From Isoetes taiwanensis (taxonomy: Eukaryota > Streptophyta > Lycopodiopsida > Isoetales > Isoetaceae), in assembly GCA_021234155.1 (NCBI GenBank), contig JAJEKV010000027.1:11236716-11300715 (forward strand): DNA of 64,000 nt, in the 5' to 3' direction. Numbering within the stretch: position 1 is the first letter of the stretch; every line of letters begins with the position of its first letter. Below are positions 34,314-45,018 of the stretch, one piece after another. The notes under the pieces were generated by a model that saw nothing but the letters and a program-made list of their open reading frames with translations, made no database searches and was not told the DNA's origin. The translations under genes were made by a program, and so were the position numbers.

Positions 34314-34854
34314 TTCAGTATTCTTATGTTGGGTAATATGTTTTCTAGATAATAATGATGGTAGACATGTAGTAGTTTGTGTTGATTGGGAATTTATATC
34401 ACAACCTTGAAAGCATGAGTGAGCAAAGTGAAAGGGAAATTTACATCCTAAAGACTGGAAAACTAATATGTATAGAACTAAAGTGGTTACATGATTGTTT
34501 GAATTTGAAATAACATGCAGAGAACTACATAAAATATTTTTCTGTCTAAGCCAGATAGAAATTAGAATCACTGAAGGGAACTGGCTCGTCTTTTTGTTTC
34601 GTAATAGGAAAGGGAACTCTGAGCGAAGAGAACTCAAAGCGAACAGAAATCAAAAGGGAATTCTAAGCGAAGATACCATGACTGAGCTATTGCAGGGATT
34701 TTGTTTGCAGGCAGACACTGTCATGGTCATTTTGATTGAATAACTTATGAATGCTATTTTACCTTATGTAATCAGTGAAATCACCAGAAGAGATCTTGCC
34801 CAGTTGCCCAACAAAAAACCTGTGTGTAACCTGCAATATAAACAGGACTAATGC

Positions 34855-35925
34855 TTAAGCTCTGTTGCTACCTGTAGCAAAGCAAGAAACACTCGATAAC
34901 TGAATACATGAACCCAAATCCATAGGCAAGTCAACTAATTCATAGGTAGATGTCCTGTTAAAGGAATTAATCTCTTCATTCATGGCTTCCCTCCATCTAT
35001 TTGCCTCTATGCTGTTCACAGCTTCATCAAAGGTTTCAGGAACACCTGTCTGCATAATTATGAGTGCTTCAGGATCCTTCTCATGTAACTGCAACCTAGA
35101 ACTCCTGCCATTTTCTTTTCTGCCATAAAGTCTGGTGTCAAAGTTTGCATCTTCCATTAATCTTTCACCTTCAGACCTTCTTATCTGTTTTTCCATTTCA
35201 TGCTCCACCATTTCCTGATTTTCTGCATTATTATTATTGTCTTCAACATTGTCAATTTCGTCATCATTGCATGCATCTTTAAGATTTGTTTCCAAGCTTT
35301 GTGCATTCTTATCCACCTTGTCATCCAAATCTGCCATATCATTTACATTTGTATTGCAGGGCTCTACTATTTTTTACTTAATCTCCACTTTGCTTATAGA
35401 CCTTGGCCTGTATAATTCTTCTTCTACAAAAGTCACATCTCTGCTCACTATGATGTTTCTTCTTTCTGGATTGTACATTCTCAGAACCTTTTCTAATGCT
35501 CATCATATCCTACCAAATAGGTTATGATGCATCTGTCATCTAATTTTAATCTATTTTCCTTGGGAATATGAGTATATCCCAGGCAGCCATATGCTTTATA
35601 ATTTTCAAAGTTAGGCATACTTCCTCCATAAGAATTCTGGGCACATACCTTCTAGACTTTTGGTTGGCAAAGCATTTTGCACTAGCACAACAGTCTTTAC
35701 TGCTTCTTCCCAAAGGAAGTTTGGCAAACCTGCATGCTTTGCTTTTTTGTGTTCAGATTGGCTTCTGAAGAAAGAAGATGCTAACTTTGCAAGGAAAATG
35801 CAGAATCTATATGAAAGCTTGCCTTCATCAAAACAGGGACCTTTTGAGTTTGATCCCAGTTTAGCGCTTCCTTCCATTAGCATATTAGAGTATGTATAAC
35901 AATTGGAGTATTTCCCATAACCCAT
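34855..35925 (-). mobile_element. Ty1/copia fragment, integrase end to RT start
   Basis: On the minus strand an integrase C-terminal block is read first (GLPNFLWEEAVKTVVLVQNA, LPTKSLEG, near 35760-35640). Degenerate GCLGYTHIPKENR-type sequence follows (about 35590-35540). Then comes an acidic linker and the RT start EAVNSIEANRWREAMNEEI, NRTSTYELVDLPMDL (35060-34920), which is typical of copia (EA....W..AM.EE...L..N.T..LV.LP). Stops and truncation at both ends show it is dead. No LTRs are seen. Confidence 0.75.
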
Positions 35926-36459
35926 TTAAACACCAGTAGAACCCCCATCGCACCACGAGAAAAGAGAAATTGTGGCATTCAAAAGCATTTGACGCTTGAA
36001 TCCGGTAAGCCAACTCTTATTTTGTGTCAGGTCAACTTTGTTCTATTTGAGGCCCGTTGAAGAAATCAATCAGGCCTCTGTTTTGGCGGATGTTGTGTTT
36101 GAGTTATGCCTGCTTTCTGCTACTGTATGTACATGCTCCTGTGTTGTATACTTGATGAAGCCATGGTGTTGTGGCAGGGGCGTTCCTATTTAATGGGGTC
36201 AATTTGACCCCATCTTCACTCAATCTGGGTGCTTGAATCTTGCCGACCAACATATTCTCTGAAGAAGGTGCCCCATCGGCTGACCAATAAAGGACAATAC
36301 TAGCTAGGGATGGAAATTAATTCCCCCCCTCCCTCCCGGAACTAAATCAAGCTTAATTAAATAATAGATCATTAGACAGATCGAGGAGCTTTGTGAAACA
36401 TCAAATTTCATCTAAAATATACTATTCAATCAAATGTTATAACTAAAATTGTAATAGCG

Positions 36460-36814
36460 CCTAGAAAAGCACCATCGGCGATTAGTCCGATGCAATATCC
36501 CACGAATAGTCCGACGCGAAAATCGATGATATATCGGCGTTATATCGGCGCATTTTCTCAAGATTATTCGGACGCAAATTCGACGTTTTTTCGACACAAA
36601 TTACGAGGCTGAACGGCGCAAAATTCGGCGCAAAAATTCGACGCTTAACCTGATGAAGGCTTCTGACGATTTATGTGACGATATGTCTGACGTACTATCG
36701 TCAGGAAAAGCATCAAAATAGTAATCGTCGATGCGTTAAATCGACTTTGTATGTCGCAAAAATCTCTAGAACGGTCGGCGATTTTTCGACAAAAATGCTC
36801 ATTCTCTTGTAGTG
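36460..36814. mobile_element. second CACTA-like terminus with TCGGCG/TCGACG repeats
   Basis: The minus strand at 36814-36788 reads CACTACAAGAGAATGAGCAT, a frequent plant CACTA end. Just inside are about fifteen CGGCG, TCGACG, TCCGACG and TCGGCGAT words, like a subterminal array. I found no matching left end, so only one terminus may be preserved, nested in the larger CACTA. Confidence 0.5.
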
Positions 36815-36879
36815 GTTGGATCTAACCATTGAAGTTATTTTTCACGAATGTAAAACAATACAATACATTCCCAAAGTTG

Positions 36880-37860
36880 AGCAACAAACAATATTCCAGG
36901 TGGTGGTGCTTTGCTTAAGAAATAGCCTCAAAAAAACCATACTTCCTTAAGAAATAGCTGCGTAAAAACTACCCACTTGAAAAACCACACTACGTAAAAA
37001 AACGACCACTTAAAAACTACACCTACTTAAAAACCACACCTCAAAAAACCATACTTACTTTAAAAAATAGCTACGTAAAAACTATACCTAGTTGTATAAA
37101 CCACACCAAAAAAAATCATATTTCCTTAAAAATAGCTTCTTAAACACTACATCTAGTTATAAACTACACCACTTCAGAAAACCATACTTCATTAAAAAAC
37201 AGCCACTTAAAAACTACACCCGCTTATAAACCACACTTCAAAAAACCATACTTCTTTAAAAACAACTATTTAAAAACTACACCCACTTATAAACGACACC
37301 TCAAAAAACAACACCTCGATTAAAAAAATCATACCACTTCAGAAAACCATACTTCCTTAAAAAATAGCCACTTAAAAACTACACCCGCTTATAAACCACA
37401 CTTCAAAAAACCATACTTCTTTAAAAAACAGCTATTTAAAAACTACACCCACTTATAAACGACACCTCAAAAAACAACACCTCGATTAAAAAAATCATAC
37501 CACTTCAGAAAACTACACTTCCTTAAAAAACAACCACTTAAAAACTATACCTCCTTATAAACCACACTTCAAAAAACTATACTTCCATAAAAAACGACCA
37601 CTTAAAAACTACACCTAGTTATAAACTACACCTCAAAAAACAACACCTTCTTAAAAACAACACCCCCTCAAAAAAATAAGCAACACTTCTTTTAAAAAAA
37701 CGACACCTCAAAAAAAGACCACACCTTCCAAAAAAAAAAAAACTATAGCTCCATAAAAAAAACTACACCGCCTCCTTAATAAACCACACCTCCACATAAC
37801 CACATGTAGATTTTTTGGAACAACGACATGTGGTCTTTTTGTTACTGTTGTTTTTAGGTG
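36880..37860. repeat. CACTA right subterminal repeats
   Basis: Roughly fifty units of AAAAACTACACC, TATAAACCACACTTC and CTTAAAAA AGC/CAACC fill about 1 kb. They are the reverse-complement counterparts (GGTGTAGTTTTT) of the left array. A larger duplication is visible: about 37190-37340 recurs at about 37370-37500. Confidence 0.85.
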
Positions 37861-37888
37861 TGGTCCCAGAATTGGGGTGGTAGTGGAT

Positions 37889-39540
37889 GGAATTTTTGAA
37901 GCCAGCCAAAGCCATGATTGATTGCGACCGGAATGAAGTCACCATGACGGCACCAGACGGCAGCAAGTTGATAGTGAAAGGTAAGAAGCTAGATTCTCCT
38001 ATGCAGTGCATTTCTTTGAAGCAGCTAAGGAAGAGTATAGAAAGGAATAAGGTGGATTACATCTTGAGGATGGAATCAGTTGAGCCAGGCAAGCAGGATG
38101 GAAGTGACCCAAAGGGAAATCAGTTGCCCAGGCAGATAGCAAGGCTTATTTCGTAGTTCAAGGATGTATTTCGGATGAAATCCGGCAACGCCACCTTATA
38201 GGGGTGTGGAATGTGAGATCACATTGGCTCCCGGGATCGCGAAGCCTACCAAGAAGGCGCCATATAGAATGAGCACCCTGCAATTGATTGAGCTCAAGAA
38301 ACACTTGAGAATTGCTCGAGCTTGGATTTATAAGAGCAAGTGTGTCTCCTTTCGGAGCACCTATACTCTTTGTGAAGAAGAAAGATGGGAGCTTAAGAAT
38401 GTGCATAGACTATCGCCAGCTTAATAAGCAGACGATAAAGAACAAGTATGCATTGCCAAGGGCAGATGACCTAATGGACCAGTTACAAGGAGCAAAGGTA
38501 TTCTCTAAAATTGATTTGAGGTCAGGATACCATCAGATAAGAATAAAAGAAGAGGATATCCATAAGACTGCTTTCAGAACACGGTATGGTCACTTTGAGT
38601 TTACAGTAATGCCCTTTGGACTATCGAATGCTCCAGCAACGTTTATGCGCCTCATGAACGACATCTTCAGAGACTTCTTGGATGAGTTTGTTATTGTCTT
38701 CTTCGACGACATCCTAATCTACAACAAGTCCCTTGAGGAGCATTGTCAGCATCTCAGGAAAGTGTTGGAGAAGTTGAGACGTCATCGGTTGTATGGGAAG
38801 CTCTCTAAGTGCCACTTTGCAACAGGCCGAGTGGAGTACTTGGGGCATGTAGTAACATCCGAGGGAATCTCCACAGATCCATCTAAGATTGAGGCAATAG
38901 TTGATTGGCCAGCTCCAAGGAATGTGGCAGAAGTAAGAAGCTTTCTCGGGTTGGCGGGATATTACAGAAAGTTCGTGAAGGACTTTGCTAAGTGGGCGTC
39001 CCCCGCATCTGACCTCACTAAGGCCAAGAAGATTAAGGATTGGGCTAGCCATTGGTTAGAGAAAGTCCAAGCTTCTTTTGAGAAGCTTAAAGAGGCCTTA
39101 ACAACAAACACGGTGCTTGTTCTCCCTGATCCGAGTAAAGATAAGTTGGTAGCAACAGATGCAAGCAAGATAGCAACAAAGGGCGCCTTGATGCAAGAAG
39201 GAAGGGTAGTCGCCTACGACTTCGAAGAAGATGAACGACGCCGAAAGCAACGCTTACCCAACCCATGATCGAGGAGCTGCTAGCCATTGTCGGGGCATTG
39301 AGGATATGGAGGCATTATCCGTTGGGAAGGAAGTTTCAGTTGATATCTTCACCACGAGCCTTCAAGATCTTTTCACCCACCACCCTCAACTTAAGGCAAA
39401 GGAGGTGGATGGAATTCCTTGAGGAGTATGATTTTGATATTATATATAAGCCCGGTAAGCTTAATGTTGTAGCGGATGCCCTCTCCGGAGACCATTTCGC
39501 AAGGACGATTGTAATGCATTTCCACTCTTTCGAGTGAGTT
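37889..39540 (+). pseudogene. Ty3 protease end, reverse transcriptase and RNase H
   Basis: After the CACTA the protease C-terminus continues (37889-38160). RT occupies about 38200-38960. It has [61 protein letters not shown], the active site FFDDILIY (about 38698-38721) and [12 protein letters not shown], with frame breaks before 38312. The RNase H start has [18 protein letters not shown], and after a break it ends LRQRRWMEFLEEYDFDIIYK, PGKLNVVADALS (to about 39490). FFDD replaces the usual YVDD, and the two catalytic Asp are kept. RNase H and the 5' part of RT are frameshifted. Confidence 0.88.
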
Positions 39541-40960
39541 TGGCAAGAAGATTGAGGAGTCCTTGCCAACAGATGTGGACTTCAAGGAGGTATGGGAAAG
39601 TCTTTCCAAGGAAGCCAGAACAGATAAGGAGCGGGAAGCCTTCAAGCATTATAAGAAGGAAGGCAACCTTGTTGTATCACAAGCATAAGTTATGTGTGCC
39701 CGAATCATCGGGGGTAAGGAAGCTAATTCTTCATGACACACATAACAGCCCAATAGCGAGGGCATCTTTGGCTTCATGAAGACCTATTTCAAGATTCAAG
39801 TAGCTACTTCCGGCCAGAATGAAGAGGCGATAGCTGCATATATTCGAGATTGCCGGTTATGTCAGCAGACCAAAGCGGAGCAACTTCGGATTCCAGGTGC
39901 TCTTGAGCCATTGGGGGTGCCAAATACAAAGTGGGAGGTCATAAGCATGGATTTCATCACAGGTCTCCCTAGAACTCTTCGAGGCAAGGATGCATTGATG
40001 GTTGTCGTAGATAAGTTATCTAAGATGGCACATTTTGTGCCTTGCAAGACTACTGACACCGCATTAGATACTGCCAAGTTATTTGTAAGGGAGATTTTCA
40101 GACTCCATGGCATGCCTCGGGAGATAATATCGATAGGGATTCCAAGTTTATGAGTGCCTTACGGCGGGACCTCTTCAAAGACCATTCGAGACGAAGCTCT
40201 CCATGAGCACGCGGCATATCATCCCCAAACGGATGGCCGCATTGAGAGGACGAATCGGATCATTGGGAAGACATGCTTCAAGCTATGTGTGGAATAAGCA
40301 GTCCAAGTGGGATGAGTACATCCACTTGGTGGAATTCGCCTACAATATTACCAAGCGAGAGTCATCTCGGATGTCTCCTTTCATGGTAAATTACGGGTAC
40401 CCGATTGCTTAACCCCTGATACACGCACAATCTCATGTCCAAGGTAGAAGTATCCCAGCAGATGTTAGGGGATATGCAGCAGCTAGTGGAAGAAGTAAGG
40501 GGTTATTTATTGGCAGCACAGGACCGTAAGAGAATTCAAGGTAGGCGATAGCGTCTGGTTGAAGATAAAGGTGAAGCAAGCCAAGTCGCGATTGGGAGCT
40601 GCAAGAAGCTTGCCCCTAGGTGGGCTGGTCCGTTCAAGATTTTGGAGAGAGTGGGCTCTCAAGCCTACAAGTTGGATCTTCCAGCCCATCTCAAGGTTCA
40701 CAAGGTCTTCCACGTAAGTTTATTAAAAAGGCACAATCCCAACCCCTGAGGAGGTTTTGGATACTCCAACCTTGTTGGAAATGACGGAGGAGCAAGTAGA
40801 AATAGTGCCTGAATTGCTTCTTGATAAGTCATTCAAGAAGACTAGGAGGTCTCGCCTCCTCCGAGATTTGGTTAAGTGGAAGCACTTACCCGTGGAAGAT
40901 GCGACATGGGTATTGAAGCAAGACTTGGATAAGCAATACCCGAGTTTATGAAGCGGTTTG
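39540..40960 (+). pseudogene. Ty3 integrase with GPF/Y module and chromodomain-like end
   Basis: The zinc-binding end is partly seen as YIRDCRLCQQTKAEQ (about 39838-39885). The catalytic core has WEVISMDFITGLP (first Asp, about 39931-39970) and VVDKLSKMAHFVPC. After a frameshift near 40130 it continues with AYHPQTDGRIERTNRIIG (about 40215-40265) and EFAYN. A GPF/Y module WAGPFKILERVGSQAYKLDL and HKVFHVSLLKRHNP lies at 40617-40740. The last segment, 40757-40951, ends LVKWKHLPVEDATW, matching the core of plant chromovirus chromodomains (LVKW.G.P..EATWE). Chromodomains of such integrases can guide insertion through methylated histone H3. It is frameshifted several times. Confidence 0.85.
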
Positions 40961-41858
40961 ATGGGCGAAGTCGTCTCCCACTTGGTCGACCCCGACTTAC
41001 CCCGTGGTTAGCTAGTATGTTGTTAGTTAGTTTTAAGCCCCGGGCGCATGCATTCTAGTTACTAGGGTGCATGTGCGGAACCTTGATCGTGTGGGCGATG
41101 ATGGGATACCTTTAGGGGCATTCTCTAGGCCACACGCACTAAGAGGTGCGCATGACCATTAGGGTCATGTGAGTGAGGAATGAGGCATGGTGGGCGATGA
41201 TGGGACATCGATCGATGATCTCTATGCCACGATCACGGGGTACGCACACCGGCGTAGGAGGGTCATGGTGAAGGTTAAAGTGATCATCTTGCGATGATGG
41301 GATCGTGAGACGTTCCCTAGCTTCAAACCCGTGGGGCATGATGCACTAGGGGTACTCGGCACCGGGTAACCGAGTACAAGGTAGCACTCGATCATGGGCG
41401 ATGATGGGAGCATCTTAAATGATCCTTAAGCTCAAATCCGAAAGGGCCATGATCTTGGGCAAGGTAGTAGGACAACCTTGAGTCAGTAGTTCGGCTCAAG
41501 GAGGTAAGGGGGGTGGTCCCCTAAAACCACAAATTATTAACTAAACTAACGTAATGTGCTCCTTTTGCAGGCAAGTAAAAGGTGGACTTCAACGAGGAGC
41601 GCATTACGAGAAGATAGGGGGAGCCATAATTTAGATTATGAACCCTAATAACTCTTACAATAATGTTTGGAATTATCGTAAGAAATAACCGTGTTAAGGC
41701 TATATAATTTTGTATAAGTACAAATATAGCCTAAATTTTTGACTTGAACTAATAAAACTTGATTACTATAATAAACTAAAGGTTATGACATGTTGTTGCT
41801 TGTGCAGGCATAAGGTAGATTCGTCACCTTAGCGCAATGCTGAGGACAAAGATTGTCC
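40960..41858 (+). repeat. 3' untranslated part with a motif every ~100 bases
   Basis: No coding frame is recognised. The motif GGGCGATGATGGGA (third copy GCGATGATGGGA) occurs at about 41093, 41192, 41289 and 41396. Sequences between the copies are only weakly alike, so the motif is better conserved than its surroundings. Confidence 0.7.
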
Positions 41859-41870
41859 TAAGGGGGAGAA
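41859..41870 (+). other. polypurine tract
   Basis: TAAGGGGGAGAA lies immediately before the 3' LTR, the usual plus-strand primer of Ty3 elements. Confidence 0.85.
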
Positions 41871-43533
41871 TGTGATTTGTCCGGGGGAATATCGCCATAA
41901 ATACGTATATTCCTGGATCCGTCACCATACAAGTCTATCTTCATAGCCTTGTATACCATAGATTGTGGCACTAGGGGGCATGGCTAAGTTATTCTCATAA
42001 CTTAGCCAACCATAGGTTAAGCCATTATCCACGTGGCCTTAACCTATTGGGGCACCGCCACACAGGACTCACCCGATTGGTGCCACGTGGCATCCTAGGT
42101 GGACCTAACTCATATAGGCATAAACCCTAACCCTAGACCTCTTTCCAGCCCTAGCATCCGGAGACTCACCTACTGCTTGAAACCCCGTTTTTGAACATCG
42201 CTTGTTGTGGCATAGACGGTGCAAAGGCCCCCGCCAGGTAGAGACTGGTTCTTGGAGTAGGAGCGGCATCTCGTGAGTCGGAGACCATGGAGGCACACGG
42301 ATCTGGAGGGAGAGCTTCAGGAGCAGGTATGTAGGATAGTGGTTGTGATAGCTCATCTGGAAATTAGCATTCCAGATATGCTAGTATTTGTATCTAGAGT
42401 AGAGCCATCCTAGAACCCATATTCAACATCTTGAACCCTAATCAAGGAACCCTAACTATTAGTTAGATTTGTATGATTAGGTTAAGATGTTCTTCTTATG
42501 ATTATTCTCATGATGTGATGATGATGATTATGTGATGATGGTTGATCATGTTTGCTCCTCTTGTATTGGGAAGGGGGGTAGAGACCTAGAGCCATATGTA
42601 GTATGCTCCTAGAGTAGATCCCTTAGTTCCTATTAGTTGCGGCTTTGTGCATAGGAGCCCACCGTGCTATTGAGGCTATGATATGACTCAAAGACCATAT
42701 AACGGGGCTAGAGGGAAAGCGGAGGGAGGATCCCTGCCGAGTGGGGGCTTCGGGGGATCCCATAGTGGGCTAGGCTTATGGTCGGTCACTTCGTGTGGGC
42801 CGAGCATGGGTCCGACACCTCCTGGGGCAATGGTGTCGCCCTGCCTCTCGAGAGCTGCAAGTGTTGGCTTGGCTCTCGTTTTTGGGGGTTAAGTTAGGTG
42901 CACGAATCGTGTGTCGCCACAATTCTCTAGCCGCCCCACCTGAACCTCTAGACCACAGGAGGGGAGATGCAACCCTTCCCCGCCTCATCGGACCAGGGAG
43001 ATGCAACCTGGAGTAGTCCCGATGGGTGATGCCATGGGATTGCGTGATCCTAAGGCTAGAGTCATGCCGAGCCCCGATCTAGCCCATTTGCAAAGTATGC
43101 ACAGTGAGGGGCGGATGGAGTGGTCAACCCTAGCCATTGTTCTATGCCAGCCCTGCGCCATTGCCATGACTCGATGCCACGCTCTATCTTGAGGCCTAGC
43201 CGGTCAGTCATCCTCCTTACGAGTCTGAGCCGAGGTAGGAGCTCTCATGTTTTATGGTTCGTGATTATCATCTTTGCCTTGGTTTATGTGTGATGCACTA
43301 CCCTTCGAGGTAGTATTTGTATATGTTGATGCTAGTTCTGACGTGTTATCGCTTCCGCTGTTATAGGAGCCCATAGGGGAAGGGCGTGCAAGACACCTTC
43401 GTGTTCCCTTCCCGCACTAAGAGTCACCTCAGAGTGCGGGGTAGACGAAGGGCCCATGCGGTTGTTGAGCCGGATGGGGGATTTCCTGCCGAGTGTACGG
43501 CCGGGCGCCGTACGTTTAGCAGGGAGCGTCACA
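41871..43533 (+). repeat. 3' LTR
   Basis: 1,663 bp, starting TGTGATTTGTCC and ending AGCGTCACA. It aligns with 20808-22458 over its whole length, with many small indels. TSD TTGGC follows at 43534-43538. Confidence 0.92.
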
Positions 43534-43740
43534 TTGGCCATTGGCAAGCTTAAATTTTGGATAGTAATATTGATCACCAGCAATGGAATATACAACCAGA
43601 AGATACTTGCAATCAGCCATACAAAGTCTCTTGCATGCTTTCATAGAGGTTGGTTGTTGCTAGAGATCACTGAATCTAAAGTCTATGTGGTACAAAGGAA
43701 TCTTGGATATGCAAGTATTGCAAAGCCAACAAAATAAGGT
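43534..43740 (-). pseudogene. receptor-like kinase pseudogene, extracellular PAN-like part
   Basis: The first five bases are the right TSD copy TTGGC. On the minus strand the frame reads PLYHIDFRFSDL, a stop, QQPTSMKACKRLCMADCKYL, VVYSIAGDQ and FKLANGQ. The Cys spacing CxxxC...C fits the PAN/apple domain of G-type-lectin receptor kinases. Without the Ty3 element the frame continues into 20802 as QLRNTILYL before the TGA, so both parts belong to one gene. The lectin and S domains upstream are not found. Confidence 0.6.
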
Positions 43741-44950
43741 TAAGCTTAAGGATTTTGATATTTTGTTTTCTTATTTGAATGTTTAGGCTTATTGCATAAC
43801 GAGATCCATTTTTTATTGAAAGTACATTTATTTATTATAAAAAGTATGCACTGTTCAATTGTATTCAAGCTTTCTATGGATTTTGAGAATTTTATATTAT
43901 GAATTACCATATTTGGAAAGTCATATTTTGAAATATTTTGATGTTTTTTATCATCTCAAGTACTTTTTTAAAAAATGCCATTCCGTTCTATTCCATGCGA
44001 ATGAGCTAGCCTCCCTGTATCTTAAGGCTTGCCATTTTTAAAATAGTCCCCTTCTATGCCAACTATGCCTGGAACAGAGTGAGACAGCACACTACCAATG
44101 CCAGATCAATCCCATGCTTACACAGGGTCCACAACGCTATCTACATAGCGCTATCTACATACACATTTGCCCGAAGCACAGATTGATAGCTTCAATTTAC
44201 ACAGCGCAGATCGCCTCCGAATTGAGACATACAGATGGACTTGTTTGAGGCACATGAAGACATAATTTGTCAATGTTGCCAATAGGATGCCATTGAGGAC
44301 GAATGTTCACTCTTTAAACTGTCCGACATTCACCCACATTCGACTTGCTATACTGAGTTGGTCTCGTCTAATCGACCGCTCCATATGTGCTGAAGGACAC
44401 GGCTTCAGTGGGATTATCAGGCAATGCACAGAAATTGAAATGTAACATAATGTATCATGTATAGTTTCTTAGCATGCCTATTACTGCTAAGGTTTTTCCC
44501 ATTCGAGATGGGGTTTATTAGTTCTTGACATGAATACATTTGTTATGCTCTTGCTTAGGTCTCATAAGCCTATTGGTCTTGGTAGGTGTTAAAAATCCAA
44601 TCAATTCAATTCAATTCAATTCGAGGTGCAAGGGTAGGCTCGGGTAGAGAAATGCTTGAGTATCAACAAAAACGACAAGACACGAGATAGAGATAGAGAC
44701 AGCTAGAAAAATAATATGAAAGATGGTGATGTAAAGCTTAATATGGAGCCATATATCTTTTGACTATATGCTATTGCTACAGTAAGCGAGCAGTAATCTC
44801 AAAGAAGAAGCTAGAAGGAAGCAACATCCTAGTGGCAAGTTTAATAGTAGTTTGAAGGATTGAATAGTAGGTAGGGATAAAAATGCTTAAAAAAAAGGTG
44901 TGATCATGTGGCCATTTAAGTGCTATTTGAAAATACAACGGATGTCATAA
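43741..44950. other. no gene recognised
   Basis: AT-rich sequence with a TCAAT microsatellite near 44605-44630 and a GCTATCTACATA duplication near 44140-44165. Nothing coding was recognised. Confidence 0.35.
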
Positions 44951-45018
44951 ATATCACAGCATAAATATGACCTCTTCATATCCACACACAACACAACTTG
45001 AAGAGCAGCTGCAGCACC
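44950..45018 (+). promoter_or_regulatory. possible core promoter and 5' leader of the beta-glucosidase
   Basis: CATAAATATG at about 44959-44968 is a TATA-like box 51-60 bases before the ATG. The leader is CA/AAC-rich (CACACACAACACAACTTG). The start context GCAGCACCATGGC is a good plant initiation context. Confidence 0.4.

Larger units (their letters stand above)
29800..34850. other. CACTA interior without recognised genes
   Basis: Neither strand shows a transposase or other known family. Notable items are a GAGGGGAGAGAAGGCAGAG duplication near 30550-30620, a roughly 52-bp duplication at about 32290-32385 (TTGATAGGTGCCTAATA...GTAGTCGAGAA), a fold-back at 32797-32931, a G-run at 33380-33407 and a roughly 122-bp duplication at 34095-34313. 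Short open frames such as 31621-31875 (minus) and 32417-32677 (minus) have no signature. Confidence 0.4.
28341..37885. mobile_element. CACTA (En/Spm-type) DNA transposon, 9,545 bp
   Basis: The ends are inverted repeats: CACTACCACCCCAAAACTGG on the left, and on the other strand CACTACCACCCCAATTCTGG on the right. The target duplication GAT is present at 28338-28340 and 37886-37888. Both flanks are filled with subterminal repeats. I recognise no transposase (Tnp2/TnpD-like) inside. The interior contains anonymous AT-rich DNA, tandem repeats, a Ty1/copia fragment and perhaps captured exons, so it is probably non-autonomous. Confidence 0.9.
20808..43533 (+). mobile_element. Ty3/gypsy chromovirus-type LTR retrotransposon with nested CACTA
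   Basis: The whole element spans 22.7 kb, or about 13.2 kb without the nested CACTA insertion. It has two LTRs, TSD TTGGC, a tRNA-iMet primer site, a gag-protease-RT-RNaseH-integrase order, a GPF/Y module, a chromodomain-like C-terminus and a polypurine tract. Its unusual contents, both upstream of gag, are a histone H3-like frame (23031-24114) and the unrecognised ORF-X (about 25080-26458). All proteins carry frameshifts or stops, so this copy is dead. The long extra 5' region resembles the layout of Ogre/Tat elements, which also have an ORF before gag. The tRNA-iMet primer and chromodomain place this one with chromoviruses instead. Confidence 0.92.
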
